Shown: one piece after another, positions 17,401 to 26,265 of the stretch
How the letters are laid out: every line of letters begins with the position of its first letter
Numbering within the stretch: the stretch's first letter is position 1
Assembly (NCBI GenBank): GCA_964528535.1
Contig: CAZGSQ010000027.1
Location: forward strand, 1 to 38,225
DNA length: 38,225 nt
Reading direction: 5' to 3'
Source: CAINVV01 sp964528535
Lineage (GTDB): Bacteria > Bacteroidota > Bacteroidia > Bacteroidales > Prolixibacteraceae
Notes under the pieces: generated by a model
What the model was told of the DNA's origin: nothing
Databases searched by the model: none
The model's input: the letters and a program-made list of their open reading frames with translations, nothing else
Made by a program: the position numbers and the translations under genes

Positions 17401-20118
17401 TTGAAGAGGCTCCGTTTATACCTGGCTTTCACCTTTCCGGTACTGTTGTTGTTTTTCGGTTGCTCAACCCAGAAAAACACGGCTGTCTCGAGGTATTACC
17501 ACAATTTGACCTCTCATTACAACGTCTATTTCAATGCAGGTGAGAGTGTGAAAGAGGGCTTACAGCGCATGGATAAATCTGTAACAGAAGACTATACGCA
17601 TCTTTTGCCCATTTTCCCCGAGACAAACGAGAAGGCGGCTCTTGCAGCCTCTTCCGAGATGGAATATGCCATCCAGAAATGCCTCAAGCTGATCGCCAAC
17701 CATTCCATCACCAAGAGTCCGGTACGCAAAGCCAACAATTCGGAGGTGTACAAATCGTTCGCATCGCAGGGAGAATACAACAAATGGATAGATGACACCT
17801 ATCTTTTGATGGGCCGTGCCAGCTATTACCTGCACGATTACCGCAAGGCCCAGGATGATTTTAATTACATCCTTCACAATTTTGCCAACCAGCCTACCAG
17901 AAATCCCGCCTACCTCTGGCTGGCAAGGTGTGACATTGAAACAGGGGAAACTGAAAAAACAGTCGAAATTTTCAAACTTCTCGAGCGCGATGGCAACCTG
18001 CCTGTGACCATCAGAAAGGATCTCTTGCTGGTCAAGGCTTACTATTACTTGTTGAAAGACAACCCAAAAGAGGTGATCCCGTTGCTGAATCAGGCACTCA
18101 AATTCAAGCTCAACAAAAAAGAGAAAAGCAGGTACAACTTCATCCTGGCTCAACTCTACACCCGGCAGGGGAATGAGGAGGAGGCCATTGCGGCATATAC
18201 CCGGGTGCTCAAATCGAGACCACCCTACCGGATGAAGTTTGAAACCAAAATCTCCCTCCTCGAACACTCCAAAGCCGGCAACAAAGAGATTGACCTGGCC
18301 CTGACCAGAATGATACGGAATGGGAACAACCATCCCTATCTCGACCGCATTTATTTTGCAAAAGGTACCGTGGCTCTCAAATCCAAGGCCATACCAGAAG
18401 CAGTGCGCGATTTTCAGTCGTCTGTGGCCTTCAGCACCGACAACAACAGCCAAAGGGCACTCTCCAGCCTGACTGTAGCCCGACTATTCTTTGAACAGAA
18501 CAACTACCGCCTTTCATCCTGCTATTACGACAGTGCATTGGCCGTCATCGATCAGAACTATCCAGGATACGAAGAGATTTTGACGAAGACCAATGGATTG
18601 GCTGCCCTTGTCAAAAATCTCGATGTGGTTTCCAGGGAGGACAGTCTTCAGAAAATTGCAAAATTGGGAGAAAAAGAGCGAACCTCCTACATCAACAAGC
18701 TGATTGCCAAAGTAGCAGAGGCCGAGGCACTTGCCGAAAGAGAGAAGCAGAAGGAACAAAACAACCAAAACTACTTCCGAAATCAACAATACCGGAGCTC
18801 CTCCTTCAACACCAGTCAGAGTGGTGGACAGAACAACAGCCAATGGTATTTCTACAATCCGGTTACGGCAGGTCTGGGCAAAACAGAATTTCAACAGATA
18901 TGGGGCAAACGAAAACTGGAAGACAATTGGCGAAGGAAAAATAAAATCGCACTGAATGTGGCCGAAGGTGATCAGCAGTCGGTTGCAGCTGATGTAGTTA
19001 AGAAGGATCTTCAAAAGACCAAGGAGTCGAATCCCAAGATGGCGGAATTTTATTTGCAGTACCTTCCGCTCACGGATTCCCTGATGCAAATCTCAAACGA
19101 TCGGATTAAATCGGCACTCTTTGCCGCCGGACGCATCTATGTAAGTTCACTGAAGGACGATGCGCTGGCTGTCAATATGTTTGAGACACTCAACAACCGG
19201 TACCCCCAGAGCATGTATGAGCTTTCTGCCTGGATCGAACTCCACAAAATGAAGTACCAGACGGATCTCTACGGCAGTAAAATAACACAGAAGTACCCTG
19301 AATCGAATTATGCAAAATTCTTGCTGAATCCGAACTTCTTCAAGGAGATGGAAATTAGCAGGCAACTGCGGGAGCAAAAGTATGGCGAAGCCATGGCACG
19401 CTACAAGCAGGGAGATTTTACTGCTGCAGGTCAGTTGGGATCAGAAGTCCTAAAATTGCAGCCGGATAGCCTGCTGTTACCCAAGGTGAAATTTGTGGAA
19501 TTGGTGGCCAAGGGGAAAAATTCGTCTCAGGAAGAGTTCTCCAAAATGCTGGATCAATACCTGTCCGAATTTCCCGGCTCACCGGCAAAACCGGTTGCGC
19601 TTAAAATCAGGGAACTTATCAAACAGAACTCTTTGGCAGAACTCGAAAAGATGATCGCCAGGATTGATTCTGCCGGCAGGAGCAACCCGTCCCTCCAAAA
19701 CAACAAAATCAACGATCAGTTTGGCGGAAAATATTCTTACGATGAGGAGCTTTTTCACTATTTCGTCATCTCTTTCCCAAAGGAGGCCAAAGTGGACGTA
19801 AACCGTCTCATATTTGATATTGCCAATTTTAACATCGACTACTATACCTCTTTCGATTTCGACATTGAGGAGATCAAACTCAACGATACCATCAACCTTG
19901 TTGTCGTACGCAGTCTGCCAAACAAGGAGGAAGGTCTGGGTTATTTTGGGAACATTCTCAAACAGAAGACCGTCTTCAAAACCTTGAATGGCGTTAATTA
20001 TCACTATTTTATAGCCTCCTCTCCCAATTACAGGAAAATGATTTCCGATCAGGATCTCCTCGATTACCTGCGGTTTTTCGTTCAGAACTACAGCAAAAAC
20101 TCCTCCCCGGTCAAATAA
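17401..20118 (+). CDS. TPR lipoprotein, PorW/SprE-like type IX secretion component
   Basis: Large TPR lipoprotein that I match by pattern to PorW (Porphyromonas) and SprE (Flavobacterium), needed for type IX secretion. A TTG start at 17401 gives MKRLRLYLAFTFPVLLLFFGC, an ideal lipoprotein signal with FFGC lipobox (Cys21); no ATG fits, and the TTG further upstream at 17374 adds nine residues that only dilute the signal. Then comes the family-typical opening CSTQKNTAVSRYYHNLTSHY and NVYFNAGES, a TPR solenoid (about 130-400), a Gln/Asn-rich linker (about 455-490), further helical repeats, and a beta-rich C-terminal domain. 905 residues fits the family. It stands 51 nt after the Mrp gene. Confidence 0.8.
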   Translation: MKRLRLYLAFTFPVLLLFFGCSTQKNTAVSRYYHNLTSHYNVYFNAGESVKEGLQRMDKSVTEDYTHLLPIFPETNEKAALAASSEMEYAIQKCLKLIANHSITKSPVRKANNSEVYKSFASQGEYNKWIDDTYLLMGRASYYLHDYRKAQDDFNYILHNFANQPTRNPAYLWLARCDIETGETEKTVEIFKLLERDGNLPVTIRKDLLLVKAYYYLLKDNPKEVIPLLNQALKFKLNKKEKSRYNFILAQLYTRQGNEEEAIAAYTRVLKSRPPYRMKFETKISLLEHSKAGNKEIDLALTRMIRNGNNHPYLDRIYFAKGTVALKSKAIPEAVRDFQSSVAFSTDNNSQRALSSLTVARLFFEQNNYRLSSCYYDSALAVIDQNYPGYEEILTKTNGLAALVKNLDVVSREDSLQKIAKLGEKERTSYINKLIAKVAEAEALAEREKQKEQNNQNYFRNQQYRSSSFNTSQSGGQNNSQWYFYNPVTAGLGKTEFQQIWGKRKLEDNWRRKNKIALNVAEGDQQSVAADVVKKDLQKTKESNPKMAEFYLQYLPLTDSLMQISNDRIKSALFAAGRIYVSSLKDDALAVNMFETLNNRYPQSMYELSAWIELHKMKYQTDLYGSKITQKYPESNYAKFLLNPNFFKEMEISRQLREQKYGEAMARYKQGDFTAAGQLGSEVLKLQPDSLLLPKVKFVELVAKGKNSSQEEFSKMLDQYLSEFPGSPAKPVALKIRELIKQNSLAELEKMIARIDSAGRSNPSLQNNKINDQFGGKYSYDEELFHYFVISFPKEAKVDVNRLIFDIANFNIDYYTSFDFDIEEIKLNDTINLVVVRSLPNKEEGLGYFGNILKQKTVFKTLNGVNYHYFIASSPNYRKMISDQDLLDYLRFFVQNYSKNSSPVK

Positions 20119-20504
20119 ATCAGCCTCTATGAGCTCCAACTAAAAATGACCCATTGGGGCTATTATTTTCCCAGTTTATTATTGGTTATTTAGTTTTCGA
20201 AAAAGTGTCATCCTGCGGGTCATTTGACCTCCGACTGTATCCTCATTTCTAAAAGTGATTTACTTCAAACAGCATCCATTTTTAACCTGTTTCGAGTCAA
20301 TTTAGAAATAGTATAAATAAAATTTTGTTCAATAACCAATTGTAATTTTCTATAAATTTGTTTGAAACAAGCCAATATTACTTTCCAAACCGGCCCCTTA
20401 TCTGGGATGGAATCCTCCTAAATGGGAATGACAAACATTCTCCTCAATGTGCTCTTAACCAAATAATATAAACATAATCAGATAATTAACTAAATCATTT
20501 CCCA
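20119..20504 (+). promoter_or_regulatory. 386-nt AT-rich intergenic region with promoter of the envelope cluster
   Basis: Longest gene-free stretch in the window. TAAATTTG at 20353-20360 matches the -7 box, about 145 nt before the start at 20505; TTG triplets at 20325 and 20340 are at non-ideal distances. I see no clear terminator for the preceding TPR gene and no RNA gene. The long leader (about 140 nt) leaves room for post-transcriptional control, but I see no recognisable riboswitch. Confidence 0.4.
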
Positions 20505-22160
20505 ATGAAGAATTTAATTAAACAGGCCGCCTTCCTGTTCGTACTCATTGCCTTTGTGAATACAGTCGTTGCGCAGCAAGCGGCTAAACCTGTCAAGGAA
20601 CAAGTTTCTGAGACTTACTCACGCCTATCTGTTACATTTTTCATGGGCGCACCCAGTGGTGGAAGCGCCGTTCCTGCAAATGATGCAGGGAAGATTAAAT
20701 TTTCGGACAAATACTTTAACCACAATCTCAAGAACCTGGATCTTCCGCTTGGACCCGATTTCGCCTTGCTTACTTTCGACAAAAAACGCGCCTATCTGAG
20801 TGATATGCTGACCAAACAGGGCATTGGCAGAAAAATGGTAGCCAAATGGTTCAACAGGCAGGAGAACGGGATGATGAATCTCGATTACATCCACCAATCG
20901 GGATTGTACAATGCCAATGATCAGGATGTTAAAATGGCCGTTGCCGCCAAACGCGGGGATGCATTTTTAAAGGATGCAGGCCAGAATCTTGTCAACAAGA
21001 CCTACGTACTGATACTGGTTCCGAATGATGTCAAATCGAAAGATGACGGCAAAACCCGTGGATGGGAGTGTCAATACGACCTCTTCTCCTTCCAGCTGGT
21101 ATTCACGCCGGATGTGGTGGCCAATTTCTACAATGTCTGGCCTTATGACGATGATGCTGCCGCCATCAAACAGACAAAAGTAGCTGCCTTCGACACACTT
21201 ACTTTCAAATTTGCAGATGTTTACAACAAACCGTTCATGTCGGCATCCACTTCGGAAACCCTAACCAACAACAAGACCCCTAAATCACTAGATCAGCTGA
21301 TGGATGAACTTGTCAACCACATGTATGAAAGTGCGACTTTTGCCCTCGATAAAACCATCGAAGAGTTCAGGGTAAAGGTGAAGGTCTCGAAAATTCATCC
21401 CACCAGGGCCAAAGTCGGCAAAAAAGAGGGATTGAAATGCGACCAGCAATTTTTTGTCTTCCAGTACAAATATGACGAAGCTACCAAACAAGTCTCACCA
21501 GTCAGACAAGCGGTCGTCAGAGCGACAAGCAATATTGTTGACAACCGTACTGTCGCGACGGGATCGAGCCCCGAAAGCAGCTTCTACCAGACCTACGGCG
21601 GTACCATCGGCGAGGGAATGATCCTTCAGCAACGCCTCGATTTGGGTCTTTCCGCAGTTGCTGGCTTCGAGGTGGGTGGCATTGGCGGATTGGATTTCAA
21701 TCTAATGTTCCGCACCGGACCGGTTTCCAACATTACATCCTTGTACCTGATGGTGGATATTGGTTTTGATCCTTCCAAAACTGCCAGTTCAACCAAATTT
21801 ACCGAAAGCAAATACAATTTCACAAGATATTCCATTGGCGTTGGAAAGGGATTGCGCTTCGCGCGGATTGTCGAGCTTACACCCTACGTCCAATATGGAA
21901 TTGAACAGACCAAAGACAAGAGTTACAAGGACATTCAGACCAGTCTGATCAAAAGTGGTGCCATGTTGGGATTTAACCTCACCCACAACATTTCACTTCT
22001 CGGTCAGTTAAATTATTACATGCCAATTGGCGACATTTCGGTGAAGGATGGTAACGACACCAAGGTGGATGTTTCAGGCTGGACCAAGAAAGCGTGGACA
22101 GATCATTTCAAGGACCGCACAGGAACTTCCATTATGTTTGGCTTACGCATGGAATTTTAA
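20505..22160 (+). CDS. Secreted/outer-membrane protein with C-terminal beta-barrel
   Basis: No family recognised. The 551-residue protein has a signal peptide (MKNLIKQAAFLFVLIAFVNT, cleavage about VVA-QQ at 23/24). The first two thirds form a soluble domain with DLFSFQLVFTPDVVANFYNVW and a charged stretch with KVKVSKIHPTRAKVGKKEG near 320. From about residue 365, alternating hydrophobic strands with aromatic ends (QQRLDLGLSAVAGFEVGG, YSIGVGKGLRF, YVQYGIEQTK, SIMFGLRMEF) look like a small barrel of about 8-10 strands, ending in the BAM-type terminal Phe. First gene of a seven-gene run encoding exported proteins; the next start is 32 nt beyond the stop. I infer that it is the outer-membrane element of that assembly. 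Confidence 0.75.
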   Translation: MKNLIKQAAFLFVLIAFVNTVVAQQAAKPVKEQVSETYSRLSVTFFMGAPSGGSAVPANDAGKIKFSDKYFNHNLKNLDLPLGPDFALLTFDKKRAYLSDMLTKQGIGRKMVAKWFNRQENGMMNLDYIHQSGLYNANDQDVKMAVAAKRGDAFLKDAGQNLVNKTYVLILVPNDVKSKDDGKTRGWECQYDLFSFQLVFTPDVVANFYNVWPYDDDAAAIKQTKVAAFDTLTFKFADVYNKPFMSASTSETLTNNKTPKSLDQLMDELVNHMYESATFALDKTIEEFRVKVKVSKIHPTRAKVGKKEGLKCDQQFFVFQYKYDEATKQVSPVRQAVVRATSNIVDNRTVATGSSPESSFYQTYGGTIGEGMILQQRLDLGLSAVAGFEVGGIGGLDFNLMFRTGPVSNITSLYLMVDIGFDPSKTASSTKFTESKYNFTRYSIGVGKGLRFARIVELTPYVQYGIEQTKDKSYKDIQTSLIKSGAMLGFNLTHNISLLGQLNYYMPIGDISVKDGNDTKVDVSGWTKKAWTDHFKDRTGTSIMFGLRMEF

Positions 22161-22165
22161 TTTAT

Positions 22166-22182
22166 TCATTTGCCTCATTTGC
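22166..22182 (+). repeat. 9-bp direct repeat TCATTTGC(C/T) before gene two of the cluster
   Basis: TCATTTGC occurs at 22166-22173 and 22175-22182, ending 10 nt before the ATG at 22193. The same octamer, followed by a similar AT-rich tail, recurs at 22705-22712 before the next gene, so two adjacent junctions share a leader of about 18 nt. Confidence 0.55.
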
Positions 22183-22192
22183 AAAATTTATC

Positions 22193-22702
22193 ATGAGAAA
22201 GAGCATTATTACCGTTTTTATGCTGGCCATCTCGCTCACCGCGGTGCTTGGTCAGACCCGTAAGGAGCGCAAGGCCATGTACGACAGCAAGTTCAATTAC
22301 GAGCTCGCTTGTCTGGGTGTCGGGCAGGATGGCACCAAATTACTGAAAGTGTGGGGATATGGCAAAAAGGTCGACAATGCCATTTACGATGCCAAACGCA
22401 CTTCTGTAGCGGCTGTCATTTTCAGGGGCGTACCCGGTGGCAATGGCGCAGCACCAACACCCTCCATTCTTCCGGTAGATGGCTATGAGCAACACATCGA
22501 TTTCTTTGACGAATTTTTCAAGGATGGCGGTATGTATCTGAGTTTTGTCAACTTGACTACCGACGGAACTCCCGGTGGGTCAGACAACATCAAGATGAGC
22601 CATGGTTACAAGGTAGCCGTGAGTGCCTCCATAAATTTTAATGCTCTGCGTAAATACTTGGAAGACAAAGGAATCGTCAAGAGAATGGATGCAGGATTTT
22701 GA
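22193..22702 (+). CDS. Small exported protein of the envelope cluster
   Basis: Unknown function. The start at 22193 gives a signal peptide (MRKSIITVFMLAISLTAVLG, cleavage near LGQ) and 169 residues; the frame is open upstream, but that part lies inside the preceding gene. The mature part begins YELACLGVGQDGTKLLKVWG followed by KKVDNAIYDAKRTSVAAVIFRG. This alternation of 'LGVGxDG' strand and an Ala-rich helix beginning with an acidic/Ala 'AIYDAKR' resembles LPP20/FlgT-N-type domains. The C-terminal NFNALRKYLEDKGIVKRMDAGF looks conserved from memory in Bacteroides proteins next to DUF6175 genes. It ends 35 nt before the DUF6175-like start. Confidence 0.75.
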   Translation: MRKSIITVFMLAISLTAVLGQTRKERKAMYDSKFNYELACLGVGQDGTKLLKVWGYGKKVDNAIYDAKRTSVAAVIFRGVPGGNGAAPTPSILPVDGYEQHIDFFDEFFKDGGMYLSFVNLTTDGTPGGSDNIKMSHGYKVAVSASINFNALRKYLEDKGIVKRMDAGF

Positions 22703-22737
22703 GTTCATTTGCAAATTTTACCAATAATATTCAGAAC

Positions 22738-23706
22738 ATGAAGAGAATAATTTTATCCCTTGTTTGGTGCGCGGCGGTCCTGTTCGCATGGGGCCAGGCA
22801 AAAAAACCTATCATCATGGTGGTTCCCAGCGACATCTTCTGTGTCTCCCACGGCTTTACCATGACCGTCAATGTAAATGGCAAAGATGAGGTGTTGCCCG
22901 ATTATAAAAAGGCCATGCAAGGCAGCGAAGAGCTACGGATGGTAGTTATCAAGATGGGAGCCATCATGACGGAAAGAGGCTTCCCGCTGAAGGATCTGGA
23001 GCAAACGCTCAAGAGTATCGACACGCAGAGTGCAGAGCTATCGATGCTCACTTCCAAGAGCTCCAGTGCTGCCATCAAGGAGACCCCCATCGATGTATTG
23101 AAAAGAACTGCGAAGGCAGATATCATCATGGACATCGATTTCAACATCAAAAGACAGGGACCAAACAATTACATCACCTTCGCACTGAAGGGATTGGATG
23201 CCTATACCAACAAACAGGTTGCAGCTGCCGCAGGAACCGGCAAACCCTCTTCGTCGGCTACTGCCGACCTTTTGCTCGAAGAGGCCGTGCTAAGTCACAT
23301 GGATGGATTCAATGGTCAGCTGACGACCTTCTTCAACGACATGTTTACCAATGGCCGCGAAGTAGCCATCACCTTACGGGTTTGGGACAATGCCGGTGTC
23401 GATTTTGAACAGGACTTCGATGTGAAGGGGACGAATGACCAGCTTAGTTTTCACATTGAGAACTGGTTTACAGAAAATACTGTCAGCGGACGTTTTTCTA
23501 CCATCGATGCAACTGCCACGATGATGCGCTTCGAGCAGGTTCGCATCCCGATGATGTTTACCCTCAACGGCCGTGAGGTGGCCATGGATACCAGAAGATA
23601 CGTCTCTCAGCTGAGCAAGTACCTTGCCGGACCACCCTTTAACCTGGACAATAAAATTTACCAGCGAGGACTTGGTGAGGCCTGGATCATCATCGGAGAA
23701 AAATAA
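22738..23706 (+). CDS. Exported DUF6175-like protein
   Basis: I recognise this as resembling DUF6175, a Bacteroidota family without known function. The start at 22738 is used (MKRIILSLVWCAAVLFAWGQ signal), 322 residues. Family-typical features are KKPIIMVVPSDIFC at about 22-35, an Ala-rich helical central part with RGFPLKDLEQTLKSI, and the strand pair TAKADIIMDIDFNI and YITFALKGLDAYTNKQVAA. That last pattern (strand, 'D.d', 'LKGLDAYTNKQ') parallels the nucleotide-free alpha/beta fold of CsgG and FlgT middle domains, where 'aDyvl.g.v...r.vd..tg.v' recurs. This structural link is inference. Gap of 107 nt to the next gene. Confidence 0.7.
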   Translation: MKRIILSLVWCAAVLFAWGQAKKPIIMVVPSDIFCVSHGFTMTVNVNGKDEVLPDYKKAMQGSEELRMVVIKMGAIMTERGFPLKDLEQTLKSIDTQSAELSMLTSKSSSAAIKETPIDVLKRTAKADIIMDIDFNIKRQGPNNYITFALKGLDAYTNKQVAAAAGTGKPSSSATADLLLEEAVLSHMDGFNGQLTTFFNDMFTNGREVAITLRVWDNAGVDFEQDFDVKGTNDQLSFHIENWFTENTVSGRFSTIDATATMMRFEQVRIPMMFTLNGREVAMDTRRYVSQLSKYLAGPPFNLDNKIYQRGLGEAWIIIGEK

Positions 23707-23813
23707 ACGGGAAGAAAAAGCTTTAAAAATTCGCAAAGTGATTTGGCCGATTCGTCCTATTTCATTCTGAAATAATTGTGAGATACCCAATGTTAAAAAT
23801 AAACCATATACGC

Positions 23814-24881
23814 ATGAAAATCCGAAAATTTGGAGTATTGTTCCTGGTAATTTGCTCCTTTTTCACCCAAAATACCAGGGGCCAGAACAGCATGGGGGCT
23901 GCCGATGATTTCGCCCGCATCGCCATCGCGCCAACCATTCCCGATGCGATGAAGAAAATGCCCAAAGGGGCACAAGACATGCTTCTTGGTAAAATGAGAC
24001 AAATCATTGGCCTCAACGGAATGAGCGCCCTCAACAACGCCCCTTTGTTCATCATGACACCCCAGTTGATGGTGCTCAGCAACGATGTGACACCCACCAC
24101 TCCCCCCATGTACACCTACAACATGGAGGTGGTCTTCAACCTCGCCGACAGGTACACCGGAAATGTCTATGCCACGACTTCCCAGTCACTCAAAGGTGCC
24201 GGAAAGACGGAGCAGTCGGCCTACAACAATGCTTTCAGCGAAATCAACATCCGCAATGGAAAGTTCAAGGTGATGATGGAAAAAGGGAAAGAGGCGATCG
24301 TGGAATATTTCAATTCCAACTGTGATTTGGTAATTTCAAGAGGGAAAAGCCTCGCCGACCAGCGCAATTGGGTGGCATCGCTTGGTTTGCTCAATTCCAT
24401 CCCACCCGTCTGCCGCGAATGCTTCGACAAGGCCAATGAAGTAGCCAGCGAAATCGGACGCAACATGCCTGTGATCACTACCGTGGAGGAGAAGGTGAAA
24501 ATCGAAAAAGAGCCCGAATATACGGAAGGACAAACGATTGATCTCGGCAACAAGATATTTTTGAAATTCAAAATTGCCAAAAAGATAGGAGATAAAATAT
24601 TTGTCTATTTTGCACTTATCAACAAAAATCCAGAAGATTATATCCAGAAAATGTATCGGCTGTATGAGACCATGCTGATCGACAACAATGGAGATGAGAA
24701 AAGAATCAATACCATGAAAATTGGTTCGAGGGAGAGCAACAACTACCTCGATGTGACCATTCTTCCTGAGGTGAATACGGAGGTGATCTGCGAATTTCCC
24801 AAGATTAACGAAATCAAGTACCTGCGTTTTTACATCAACGACAACTTCTTCAAATTCAGAAATCTGCCGATTACCAAATAA
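23814..24881 (+). CDS. Exported protein of unknown function in the envelope cluster
   Basis: No named family. The start at 23814 gives signal peptide MKIRKFGVLFLVICSFFTQN (cleavage near TRG-QN, about residue 23) and 355 residues; an in-frame upstream start exists but dilutes the signal. The middle contains APLFIMTPQLMVLSNDVTP and YTYNMEVVFNLADRYTGNVY, then SLKGAGKTEQSAYNNAFSEI and EKGKEAIVEYFNSNCD with paired cysteines in PPVCRECFDKANE. I remember the same combination (TP-strand, 'vta..yat.s..lkG.G.t...Ay..a', then 'a...I.eYyn..Cd') in Bacteroides hypothetical proteins near DUF6175. The C-terminal 130 residues are a separate beta-rich domain, FINDNFFKFRNLPI-like at the end. Next gene starts 8 nt after the stop, indicating an operon. 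Confidence 0.7.
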   Translation: MKIRKFGVLFLVICSFFTQNTRGQNSMGAADDFARIAIAPTIPDAMKKMPKGAQDMLLGKMRQIIGLNGMSALNNAPLFIMTPQLMVLSNDVTPTTPPMYTYNMEVVFNLADRYTGNVYATTSQSLKGAGKTEQSAYNNAFSEINIRNGKFKVMMEKGKEAIVEYFNSNCDLVISRGKSLADQRNWVASLGLLNSIPPVCRECFDKANEVASEIGRNMPVITTVEEKVKIEKEPEYTEGQTIDLGNKIFLKFKIAKKIGDKIFVYFALINKNPEDYIQKMYRLYETMLIDNNGDEKRINTMKIGSRESNNYLDVTILPEVNTEVICEFPKINEIKYLRFYINDNFFKFRNLPITK

Positions 24882-24889
24882 TTATCAGT

Positions 24890-26182
24890 ATGAGAAAACA
24901 TTTTTTGATCACACTGATCGCATGGTCAGTCCCGCTGTTGCTGATCGCACAGTATTCGGTTCAGGAGAAGAGCGGTAAGAAGCCCGATTGGACCATGAGC
25001 ATGGAAAAGGGATTCATTGTCGGAATAGGCAATGGATCGGCTGTAGCAGATGCCAAAGACAATGCCATGGTAAATGTAAAAGCCCAGATCACCACAGCAG
25101 TGGCCGACTTCATCTCCTCTTCGTCCGTTTCCAAAAGCACAGAAATAACTGCCAACAAGTTGAACGAACTCTACCAGAGTTTTTCGAATGTCATTACCAC
25201 CCAATCGGGGAAACGCGACTACCTGCAGGGGGTTTCTGCATCGAATGTTGTGGCATTTTATTGGGAGAAGCAGGTCGATAAACAATCAAAATCAATTAAA
25301 TATCAGTACTTTGTAAAATATCCCTTTAGCCAGTTCGACCTTGATGACCTGGTGCAGGACTTCAGGATGAAGGACCAGCAGTTGACAGAGGAGATGGAAA
25401 AAGTGTTGGCCCTGTTGGTTGGTTACAACACCATCGAGGAGCTGATCCAATGCCAGAGCCAGCTCTCGAAACTGGAACAGATATTTATAGATGAACGCAA
25501 AAGCAAGTGTCAGGTTGGAATCGAACGCTGCAGGGCCCTGCTGGCCTCAACCTATCTCGCTGATGCCGGAAGCGAATTGGGCAAGGTACGGTTCAGTATC
25601 AAGATTGGTGACAAGGTCGTACGATGTGCAAAAGTACCCGTCATTAATTCACAATGCGCCAGAATCGAAGATCGCCGACTGGGCATCGAGGTATGCGAAA
25701 TCTCCTACAAATTCGATGAGTGTTACGATGAGCCCGGCAACAACGTCAAGGTATCCTACTCATTCGGCAATGCGAAACCCGAAAAGATGTTCTATTTTGA
25801 CGTAGCAGAGACCAAAGCCGAACTGATGATCAGCGGAAATATCAGGATCATGGGTGGTGATGTGCTGGGAGACAAGGTGACCAATGCCGTCTGCGTGATC
25901 CCCATCAAATCTAAATTTGACAGTCCCTGTGCAGTGACCAATCTGAAACTTGAATGGAAAGAGTCGGGTATCGTTCTGGATCTTCCTGTAACTGATACAT
26001 TCAACGGCAAAGGGCAGCACGATTTGAGGGTTACCATCCCAAATGAACTTCCGGTTTCAAAAATTTCCAACGCTGTGAAACCAATCAAACAACTAAATGG
26101 GTCTATCCTGTACAACTCGGTAAAAACAGGTAAGAGCTCGGCCATCAGGATTTACAGAATGGATTATACGACCGGATGGTAA
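24890..26182 (+). CDS. Exported protein with N-terminal LPP20-like domain
   Basis: 430-residue protein with signal peptide MRKHFLITLIAWSVPLLLIA (cleavage near IA-QY). Residues 32-75 (KPDWT...GFIVGIGNGSAVADAKD, then AMVNVKAQI) show the LPP20 pattern: a Tyr/Phe-Gly-x-Gly strand followed by an Ala-rich helix in which a run of 'A.AKDNA...AKAQI' occurs. The central part is helical (to about 220); the rest is beta-rich with several cysteines (Cys243, 253, 263 region) and an Ig-like look. LPP20-type domains are found in Helicobacter LPP20 and in flagellar disk protein FlgP; the link here is by pattern only. It overlaps the nominal upstream extension of the next gene but not its chosen start. Confidence 0.68.
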   Translation: MRKHFLITLIAWSVPLLLIAQYSVQEKSGKKPDWTMSMEKGFIVGIGNGSAVADAKDNAMVNVKAQITTAVADFISSSSVSKSTEITANKLNELYQSFSNVITTQSGKRDYLQGVSASNVVAFYWEKQVDKQSKSIKYQYFVKYPFSQFDLDDLVQDFRMKDQQLTEEMEKVLALLVGYNTIEELIQCQSQLSKLEQIFIDERKSKCQVGIERCRALLASTYLADAGSELGKVRFSIKIGDKVVRCAKVPVINSQCARIEDRRLGIEVCEISYKFDECYDEPGNNVKVSYSFGNAKPEKMFYFDVAETKAELMISGNIRIMGGDVLGDKVTNAVCVIPIKSKFDSPCAVTNLKLEWKESGIVLDLPVTDTFNGKGQHDLRVTIPNELPVSKISNAVKPIKQLNGSILYNSVKTGKSSAIRIYRMDYTTGW

Positions 26183-26265
26183 AGCCCGGTTTGAAACACG
26201 GTTCAACAGAGGATCCACAAACGAGTTATATAAAAATGATTACAAACACTTTAAGCTTAACAAAA

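Noticed and set aside
17560..18453. 297-residue minus-strand ORF
   Set aside because: Shadow of the TPR lipoprotein; composition is His/Phe/Val-rich and without motifs.
20119..20504. Riboswitch or small RNA in the long leader
   Set aside because: No recognisable aptamer core or strong conserved hairpin was visible; only a -7 candidate is supported.
23758..23773. 6-bp hairpin (ATTTCA/TGAAAT) between two cluster genes
   Set aside because: Too short and AT-only, without a T-tract; expected by chance.
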